Of a DNA stretch of 11,592 nucleotides, positions 6,636 through 11,592 are shown one piece after another. The DNA comes from Chloroflexota bacterium (lineage in GTDB: Bacteria; Chloroflexota; Anaerolineae; Anaerolineales; Anaerolineaceae): contig JAEXTI010000081.1 of NCBI GenBank assembly GCA_023406965.1, positions 1 through 11,592 of the forward strand, given 5' to 3'. Every line of letters begins with the position of its first letter. Position 1 is the first letter of the stretch. A program made the position numbers and the translations under genes. Under the pieces are notes generated by a model. It did no database searches. It saw only the letters and a program-made list of their open reading frames with translations, and was not told the origin of the DNA.

Positions 6636-8348
6636 ATGAAGAAATTCTTCCGATCCATTCGCAATTTCTTTTTGCCCCCAGCCGACGCGAAAACGTTCGC
6701 GCGCATCTTGCCCCTGTTCGCCATCGTCTTACTCATGCTGGTGCTTTTTGCCGGCGCCAACTACGCCTGGGAAGAGACCAATACCCCCTCCTTCTGCGGT
6801 CTCACCTGCCACACCATGCCGCCTCAGCACATCACCTACCTCAACTCTGCGCACACCAACGTCTCCTGCGAGGACTGCCACATGGGCCGCGACCGCCTGC
6901 ACGTACTCATCCCCCGCAAGATTGAGTATTCCTGGCAGACCGGCAGCGCTATGATTCTCAATAATTACGAGTATCCGATCGTCGCCAAGAACATGGCCCC
7001 TGCCCGCGAAGCCTGCGAAAACTGCCACAAACCTGAAGTTTTCTCGGGCGACAAACTGGTCGAAATTCGCCGCTTTGCAGAAGACGAAAACAACTCCACC
7101 ACATCCACCTTCCTGGTGGTAAAAACCGGTGGAGGCACTTCGCGCGAAGGCCTGGGCTTTGGCATCCACTGGCACGTCGAAAACGTGGTGGAATATTACG
7201 CTACCGATGAGCGCGACCAGAACATCCCCTACGTCAAGGTCACCGCCACGGATGGTACCGTGACCGAATACGTCGACGTCGAGTCAGGCTTCAACCCTTC
7301 CTCCGTTCCGGAAGAAGGCCTGCAACGCATGGACTGCATCACCTGCCACAACCGCACCGCCCACCTGGTGGAAAATCCGGTGGACTTAATGGATGATCTA
7401 CTCACCCGCCGCCTGGTCTCCCCCGATATCCCCAATATCAAGAAAAAGGGTGTCCAGGTGCTCAGCCCCAAATACGAATCCGAACAGGCCGCCATGGACG
7501 CGATTGCCGGAATCACCAGTTATTACAAGAAAGAACAAACCGAATTCTACGACGCCAACGCCGCCCTGGTGGATAAAGCTATCCTCGCCATGCAAGAAGC
7601 CTGGAAGCGCACCAATTTCCTCGATCAGAAGATGGATTGGGAAACCCACCCCAACAACCTGGCCCACAAAGACTCGCCCGGCTGCTTCCGCTGCCACGAT
7701 GGCAAGCACCTCTCCGCCGCCGATGAAGCCATCCGCCTGGAATGCAACCTCTGCCATTCCGTCCCGGTCGTTTCGGCCCCCAACCAAATCACCGCCAATC
7801 TCGAGTTGAGCAAAGGCTTCGAGCCCGAATCCCACAAAAACCCCAACTGGATCACCCTGCACCGCGACATCTTCGACAGCTCCTGCGCGGGCTGTCATTC
7901 GGTCGAAGACGCGGGCGGCTCGAGCAACACCTCGTTCTGTTCCAACAGCGCCTGCCATGGAGCCAGTTGGGAGTTTGCCGGTTTTGACGCTCCTCGCCTG
8001 CGCGAAATCCTCAACATCCAGGCCGAACAGTATATTCTGCCCCCCGCGGAAGCAGAAGAACCTGCCGTTCCTGCCGGCGGCCCGCCCACTTACGCTTCTC
8101 TGAGCGGCGCCTTTGAAACGCGCTGCGGAGCCTGTCACGGCTCCACCGGCATGAAAGGCCTGAACATCCTCGATTACACCGCCCTCATGGCGGGAGGCGA
8201 AAGCGGCCCGGTCATCGTTCCCGGTGACCCCGACAAGAGCCTGTTCTATACCATCCAGACCGCCGCCTCCAGCCACTTTGGCCAGTTTAGCGCCGAGGAG
8301 TTGGAGTTGGTCAAGCAGTGGATATTGGACGGCGCACCCGAGAAATAG
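6636..8348 (+). CDS. NapC/ImcH-like membrane-anchored multiheme cytochrome c (nine heme sites)
   Basis: The start at 6636 follows AAGGGAG (6625-6631) and gives a 570-aa protein with a basic N-terminus and one membrane helix (about 23-44). The next block, CGLTCHTMPPQ..YLNSAHTNVSCEDCHMGR, is the NapC/NirT/NrfH quinol-oxidising signature with a CX3CH first heme. Heme sites are at 54 (CX3CH), 78, 127, 234, 350, 370, 417, 435 (CX4CH) and 497. The C-terminal about 85 residues form a small class I/planctomycete-type cytochrome domain (CGACHGSTGMKGLNILDY, GPVIVPGDPDKSL, ELVKQWILDGAPEK). The usual MPP Met-ligand segment is replaced by SSHFGQF, suggesting a His ligand. The likely role is electron transfer from menaquinol to extracytoplasmic cytochromes, as with ImcH/CymA. 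Monocistronic: own promoter before, long hairpin after. Confidence 0.8.
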   Translation: MKKFFRSIRNFFLPPADAKTFARILPLFAIVLLMLVLFAGANYAWEETNTPSFCGLTCHTMPPQHITYLNSAHTNVSCEDCHMGRDRLHVLIPRKIEYSWQTGSAMILNNYEYPIVAKNMAPAREACENCHKPEVFSGDKLVEIRRFAEDENNSTTSTFLVVKTGGGTSREGLGFGIHWHVENVVEYYATDERDQNIPYVKVTATDGTVTEYVDVESGFNPSSVPEEGLQRMDCITCHNRTAHLVENPVDLMDDLLTRRLVSPDIPNIKKKGVQVLSPKYESEQAAMDAIAGITSYYKKEQTEFYDANAALVDKAILAMQEAWKRTNFLDQKMDWETHPNNLAHKDSPGCFRCHDGKHLSAADEAIRLECNLCHSVPVVSAPNQITANLELSKGFEPESHKNPNWITLHRDIFDSSCAGCHSVEDAGGSSNTSFCSNSACHGASWEFAGFDAPRLREILNIQAEQYILPPAEAEEPAVPAGGPPTYASLSGAFETRCGACHGSTGMKGLNILDYTALMAGGESGPVIVPGDPDKSLFYTIQTAASSHFGQFSAEELELVKQWILDGAPEK

Positions 8349-8368
8349 TGACTGCTGAAAATGCCCCA

Positions 8369-8415
8369 ATTTGAGGTGTGTATGAGTTGCTTTGCAGCCC
8401 ATACACACCTCAAAT
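8369..8415. other. Long perfect hairpin downstream of the NapC-like gene
   Basis: Arms 8369-8384 and 8400-8415 are an exact 16-bp inverted repeat. The 15-base loop can itself pair (GTTGC with GCAGC, one G-U), giving a stem of about 22 pairs interrupted by one mismatch. It starts 20 bases after the stop codon. No T-run follows on either strand, so it is not a textbook terminator. It may stabilise the mRNA end, or be a short palindromic repeat element. Confidence 0.6.
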
Positions 8416-8473
8416 ACGTGATTCATCCACCTCGGGCTGAGGAGCCACGCTTATTGTTATTAATCCGCCTGAC

Positions 8474-8489
8474 TTTGTGAAATTTGTGA
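8474..8489 (+). repeat. Two TTTGTGA direct repeats upstream of the cytochrome b/c operon
   Basis: TTTGTGA occurs at 8474-8480 and 8483-8489, 9 bp apart, about 45 bp before the likely -10 element. TGTGA resembles a CRP/FNR-type half-site, but the copies are direct rather than inverted. Regulator binding is only a possibility. Confidence 0.25.
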
Positions 8490-8532
8490 CATTTATCCGA
8501 CTTTTTTAAGCACCCCGCTCATATCCCTAAGG

Positions 8533-8538
8533 TATAAT
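8533..8538 (+). promoter_or_regulatory. Possible -10 element of the cytochrome b/c operon
   Basis: A perfect TATAAT lies about 74 bp before the ATG at 8612. I see no good -35 at 16-18 bp, which could mean activator dependence. The rest of 8416-8530 is A/T-rich with no other gene. Confidence 0.4.
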
Positions 8539-8598
8539 TAATCTTATACTCAGACTGATTTAAGATTTCTAATTGAAATCCACCCCATATTCCTATCG

Positions 8599-8609
8599 CG
8601 AGGAGAATG
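8599..8609 (+). promoter_or_regulatory. Ribosome site that decides the start at 8612
   Basis: CGAGGAGAATG puts GAGGAG 6 bases before the ATG at 8612, after which a signal peptide begins at once. The frame is open further upstream (to 8573), but that part overlaps this site and has no ribosome site. The same 11 bases occur at 4279-4289 before the decaheme gene. Confidence 0.7.
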
Positions 8610-8611
8610 GA

Positions 8612-9811
8612 ATGAAGGGAAAATACCTCACTCGATCCATCCAATTCCTGGCCCTGGCTGCCGTGCTCCTGCTCACCGCTGGAGCGGCATACGCGGCGCA
8701 ACTGCCTGGACAGGTTCAGGTCGCGCCTGAGCCGCTGCCCCCGGCCCAACTGCCGGACAACTCGCTGTGCTTGAGCTGCCACTCAACGCCCGGCACCGAA
8801 TTTGAGCTGCCCAACGGGGATAAGCTTTCCATGTTTGTCGATATGGAAGCTTATAACACGGGCGTGCATGCTGGCCTTGCCTGCCAGATCTGCCACCCGA
8901 ACATTGTTTCCTACCCTCATCCAGTCAACACAGCCCAGTCCGCCCAGGAATACGTCAAGCAATATGAGGCGACCTGCACACAGTGTCACCCCAACCAGAC
9001 CAAAGCCACGATGGACAATGCCCACAGTAAACTGGCCGCCGAGGGCAACCCCAACACCCCCGTCTGCGCCGATTGCCACAGCGCCCATGCCACAGCCCCC
9101 ATTGTCAAGGACGCCAACGGTGACCCTGCCCAATCAGAAAACGCCAACATCGCCCTCATCTGCGCCAACTGTCACAGCACCATCGTAGAACAGTACAAGA
9201 ACAGCGTGCATGGCAAGGCCGTCTTCCAGGAAGCCAACCCCGATGTCCCCGCCTGCGATGAATGCCACGGCATTCACAACCTGACGCAAGCCCGCACCAA
9301 CGAATTCCGCCTGAATTCGCCCAACATGTGCGCCGAATGCCACAGCCGCGGCGACATCATGGACAAGTACGGCATCTCGACCGAGGTTATGAATACCTAC
9401 GTGGCCGATTTCCACGGCACAACCGTCACCCTCTTCGAGAAGCAGTCGCCGGATCAGGAAACCAACAAAGCGGTGTGTTACGACTGCCACGGGGTTCACG
9501 ACATCGCTGCCACCGACGACCCCCAGAAAGGCCTGCAGGTCAAGCAGAATATTATGATCGCCTGCCAGCGCTGCCACCCGGATGCCAACGAGAACTTCCC
9601 CGATTCCTGGCTGAGCCACTACATCCCCAGCAAGGATAAATATCCCCTGGTGTACTACGTTCAGCTCTTCTACAACATCTTGATCCCCGCGGCCCTGGGC
9701 GGCATGGGTTTGATCGTTGTCACCGATATCTATCGCCGGGTGACCGACAAATTGGTTCGCAAGCCAAAAAAGGCCGCTGCCCCTGCCCCAGAAGAAAAGA
9801 AGGAGGGCTAA
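8612..9811 (+). CDS. Nine-heme cytochrome c with C-terminal membrane anchor
   Basis: The 399-aa product has a Sec signal peptide (hydrophobic 10-26, cleavage likely after AYA or AYAA at 28-29). Nine canonical CXXCH sites follow at 53, 91, 122, 152, 184, 215, 240, 289 and 318. Spaced His residues (86, 138, 159, 200, 222, 268, 296, 336) are good distal ligands. A membrane helix at about 347-371 and a basic, Ala/Pro/Lys-rich cytoplasmic tail end the protein. So a heme domain outside the membrane is anchored at its C-terminus beside its partner. The stop is 3 bp before the b-type cytochrome gene, whose ribosome site lies in this gene's last codons, so the two are translationally close and probably form one complex. 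The layout is like the quinol-oxidising Cbc b/c modules of Geobacter. It could alternatively reduce nitrogen or sulfur oxyanions, but no catalytic heme motif is seen. Confidence 0.8.
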   Translation: MKGKYLTRSIQFLALAAVLLLTAGAAYAAQLPGQVQVAPEPLPPAQLPDNSLCLSCHSTPGTEFELPNGDKLSMFVDMEAYNTGVHAGLACQICHPNIVSYPHPVNTAQSAQEYVKQYEATCTQCHPNQTKATMDNAHSKLAAEGNPNTPVCADCHSAHATAPIVKDANGDPAQSENANIALICANCHSTIVEQYKNSVHGKAVFQEANPDVPACDECHGIHNLTQARTNEFRLNSPNMCAECHSRGDIMDKYGISTEVMNTYVADFHGTTVTLFEKQSPDQETNKAVCYDCHGVHDIAATDDPQKGLQVKQNIMIACQRCHPDANENFPDSWLSHYIPSKDKYPLVYYVQLFYNILIPAALGGMGLIVVTDIYRRVTDKLVRKPKKAAAPAPEEKKEG

Positions 9812-9814
9812 ACG

Positions 9815-10690
9815 ATGAGCACGGAACATAAAACCTACCTGCGCTTTAGCATCCCTCAACGGATTGAGCACTTCATCCTGATCCTCACCTTCACAACCCT
9901 GGGTTTGACCGGTCTGGCACAGAAATATTCCCTGTGGCCCATATCGCAGGATTTCATCGCCGCGCTGGGTGGCATTGAGGCTACTCGCATCATCCACCGC
10001 ACCGCCGCCATCATCTTTGCCCTCGAATCGGTCTACCATGTGATCATCCTGGCCTACAAACTGTTCGTTTTGCGCGTAGAAGCCACCATGCTCCCTGGGA
10101 TCAAAGATGGCAAGGATGTCATCGACTTCGTCATGTATAACCTGCGCCTGAGCAAGAAACAGCCCAAGATGCCGCGCTATAACTTCGCCGAGAAAATGGA
10201 ATACTGGGCCATGATCTGGGGCACCGTTCTGATGGGCCTGACCGGCTTCATGCTGTGGAATCCCATCGGGGTCGCCAATGTGCTCCCCGGCCAGTTCATC
10301 CCGGCGGCCAAAGCCGCTCACGGCGCCGAAGCCGTGCTGGCGGTACTGGCCATCCTCATCTGGCACTTCTACAATGTGCATATCAAGCACTTCAGCAAGG
10401 CCATGTTCACCGGCAAGATGACGCACCATGAAATGGAAGAGGAGCACGGCGAGGAACTGGAAAAAATCCAGGCTGGCAAAGCCGTCTACACCCCTCCCGA
10501 CCGCGCCACCTACCGAAAGCGGATGACCTTCTTTGTTCCTGCTGCTGTGGTGTTCGTCGGGCTGTCCCTGGCGGCATTGTACTTCGTGACCCTGCGCGAA
10601 GAATCTGCGCTGGCCACCTACCCACCCGCTGTAGCAACCAGTGACGTGTACGTCCTGCCTACCGCCACCCCCTCCGGCCCATCCAATTAG
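9815..10690 (+). CDS. b-type cytochrome membrane subunit (cytochrome b561/FdhI-like)
   Basis: This 291-aa membrane protein has about five helices: 18-37, 57-84, 129-148, 165-190 and 236-258. Histidines in helix positions suited to two b hemes are His19 (RIEHF), His61 (IIHRT), His75 (VYHVI), His169 (KAAHGAEA) and His184/189/192 (WHFYNVHIKHF). The last block is typical of the Ni-Fe hydrogenase/formate dehydrogenase gamma cytochrome b group. It would oxidise menaquinol in the membrane and pass electrons to the nine-heme partner encoded 3 bp upstream. The ribosome site AGGAGGG is at 9801-9807. An acidic, His-containing loop (201-215) lies between helices 4 and 5. The C-terminal tail after helix 5 is Pro/Thr/Ser-rich and probably extracytoplasmic. 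Last gene of the operon. Confidence 0.8.
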   Translation: MSTEHKTYLRFSIPQRIEHFILILTFTTLGLTGLAQKYSLWPISQDFIAALGGIEATRIIHRTAAIIFALESVYHVIILAYKLFVLRVEATMLPGIKDGKDVIDFVMYNLRLSKKQPKMPRYNFAEKMEYWAMIWGTVLMGLTGFMLWNPIGVANVLPGQFIPAAKAAHGAEAVLAVLAILIWHFYNVHIKHFSKAMFTGKMTHHEMEEEHGEELEKIQAGKAVYTPPDRATYRKRMTFFVPAAVVFVGLSLAALYFVTLREESALATYPPAVATSDVYVLPTATPSGPSN

Positions 10691-10711
10691 GCCGGCTGAC
10701 CGGATAACCCC

Positions 10712-10747
10712 AAAAACGATGCCGCATGTCCGCGCGGCATCGTTTTT
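10712..10747. terminator. Rho-independent terminator after the cytochrome b gene
   Basis: AAAAACGATGCCGC (10712-10725) and GCGGCATCGTTTTT (10734-10747) are exact inverted copies with an 8-base loop. The A-run and T-run on the two sides make it work in either direction. It closes the b/c operon. Confidence 0.9.
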
Positions 10748-10882
10748 GATTCAAGCAGGCAACTGTTGCGAGGCGCTAAAATTCATAATTCCCCATGCCA
10801 CCTCACTTTTTAGGCCCGCATTTATGATATACTTTTTTTCGTATCCTCGATTTCAAGTGAAGCCCGGAGGTCAACAGGCCAC

Positions 10883-11518
10883 ATGAAAACCCTACTCCTT
10901 TTGCGCCACGGTAAATCTAGCTGGAAAGACACCCATCTTGCCGATCAGGAACGCCCCCTTTCAAAACGCGGACAGCGCGACTCGCACACCATGGGACATC
11001 TCCTGCTGGACCGAGAACTGGTTCCCCAGGTTGTGCTCTCATCCTCTGCCAAACGCACGGCCCAAACCGCTGAAATCCTCTGCGAAGACTGCCGAGAAAT
11101 TGGTCCCGTCCATCTGCTGGACGAGTTGTACCTGGCGGAACCCGCCGCCTACCTGGACGTGCTGCACACCTTACCCGAAGGCATCGAGCGGGTCATGGTT
11201 ATTGGGCACAACCCCGGCCTCGAGGCGTTACTACTCACCCTCGGGCGGCGCATTGAGGCCATGCCCACCGCTGCATTGGCCCATCTTGCCCTGCCCATTT
11301 CATCCTGGGCCGAGTTAACCCAGGAAACCGAAGGCGAGCTGGTGGATTTTTGGACCCCCCAAGACGTCCAGGACATTGCCGAACAAGCTGAAAAAGAGAA
11401 AGATAAGCACAAAGAAGAGAAGCACAAAGAAAAAGAAGAGCACAAGGACAAGAACGAACACAAGAAAGAAAAAGAGAAGCACAAAGAAGAAGACAAGAAA
11501 TCCAAAAAGAAAAAGTAG
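10883..11518 (+). CDS. sixA: SixA-like phosphohistidine phosphatase with Lys-rich tail
   Basis: Residues 1-160 are a SixA-type histidine phosphatase: RHG at 8-10 (phospho-accepting His9), the second Arg in SSSAKRTAQTAE (Arg58), the second catalytic His in VIGHNPG (His109) and the family's MPTAALA (127-133). E. coli SixA acts on phosphohistidine in phosphorelay or PTS proteins. The family is usually about 160 residues. Here a further 45 or so residues (167-211) consist almost only of Lys, Glu, His and Asp in HKEEKHKEKEE-like units, ending in KKSKKKK. That tail is probably a solvent-exposed helix or disordered and may bind polyanions or metal. The start follows GGAGG at 10866-10870, a rather long 12-base spacing. 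A -10-like TATACT lies at 10828-10833 without a clear -35. The next gene starts 10 bp after the stop. Confidence 0.8.
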   Translation: MKTLLLLRHGKSSWKDTHLADQERPLSKRGQRDSHTMGHLLLDRELVPQVVLSSSAKRTAQTAEILCEDCREIGPVHLLDELYLAEPAAYLDVLHTLPEGIERVMVIGHNPGLEALLLTLGRRIEAMPTAALAHLALPISSWAELTQETEGELVDFWTPQDVQDIAEQAEKEKDKHKEEKHKEKEEHKDKNEHKKEKEKHKEEDKKSKKKK

Positions 11519-11528
11519 GATATAAGCC

Positions 11529-11592
11529 ATGTCTTTATTGCCCATCACCGACCAGTCTTTTCAGTCTCAAGTAGCCGGCTCGTCCATGCCTG
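11529..11592 (+). CDS. Probable thioredoxin, 3' partial
   Basis: Only 21 codons are visible. They begin MSLLPITDQSF and continue QSQVAGSSMP, which fits the N-terminal strand and helix of thioredoxins (I-TDQSF-x-x-x-V...SS-x-P, before the VDFWA block). The CGPC active site would lie outside the window. It starts 10 bp after the SixA-like stop, with a weak ribosome site (AGGAT), so it is probably cotranscribed. The identification rests on a short stretch. Confidence 0.5.
   Translation, partial: MSLLPITDQSFQSQVAGSSMP

Noticed and set aside
7398..8426. A 342-codon open frame on the minus strand across the NapC-like gene
   Set aside because: Antisense to the heme-motif gene, with low-complexity Gly/Ala/Val composition and no ribosome site or motif that I can defend.
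9134..10447. A 437-codon open frame on the minus strand across the nine-heme and b-type cytochrome genes
   Set aside because: It lies antisense to two well-supported genes with clear motifs, and its product (Gly/His/Asp/Val-rich) has no recognisable domain. It is a by-product of G/C-rich codon use on the other strand.

Overview
The window most resembles a chromosomal segment of an uncultured anaerobic bacterium, possibly of the Chloroflexota (Anaerolineae-like). I base this on the mix of large multiheme c-type cytochromes, a lipoprotein cytochrome and XerC/D-like recombinases of a kind I associate with that group. The taxonomic call is inference from gene style only. It falls into two halves with different character: a mobile-DNA half (1 to about 3960), more A/T-rich at its left end, and a respiratory half (about 4150 to 10750) with G/C-rich codon use. 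A short housekeeping tail follows.

Mobile half. The window opens inside a gene for a TniQ/TnsD-like transposition target-selection protein (1-1359, 5' end outside). Its C-terminal part carries about five tandem helix-turn-helix segments. Four bases after its stop begin three 20-21 bp direct repeats (1363-1423), followed by CCGACA (1424-1429). Read inward this gives TGTCGG plus three repeats, the layout of a Tn7/Tn5053-type transposon end. Fifty-one bases beyond that putative terminus lies a perfect palindrome (1481-1508) with the 11-6-11 bp architecture of a Xer/dif recombination site, and an 11-bp half-copy (1588-1598) sits just before a complete XerC/D-like tyrosine recombinase gene (1616-2515). 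Next come the frameshifted 3' remnant of a different integrase (about 2531-2949) and a second intact tyrosine recombinase on the minus strand (2955-3926). That gene lies directly 3' of an initiator tRNA-Met gene (4007-4078, minus strand), which has its own strong promoter and terminator.

Respiratory half. Three transcription units encode 28 predicted c-type hemes. They are (i) a 730-aa lipoprotein with ten CXXCH motifs in two tandem five-heme modules (4295-6487), with its own promoter and terminator; (ii) a 570-aa NapC/ImcH-like membrane-anchored cytochrome with nine heme sites, two of them non-canonical (6636-8348); and (iii) a nine-heme cytochrome with a C-terminal membrane helix (8612-9811) coupled to a five-helix b-type cytochrome (9815-10690). 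The plausible logic is that units ii and iii take electrons from membrane quinol and pass them outward, with the lipoprotein decaheme as a surface carrier. The terminal acceptor cannot be read from the window.

Tail. A SixA-like histidine phosphatase with an unusual Lys/Glu/His-rich C-terminal tail (10883-11518) is followed closely by the start of a probable thioredoxin gene (11529 to the edge).

The most interesting observation is the left junction: a TniQ-family transposon end parked about 50 bp from a dif-like site that belongs to, or is at least adjacent to, a tyrosine recombinase gene. That resembles the known res-site-hunting behaviour of the Tn5053 family, but with a Xer-type rather than a serine-resolvase system.
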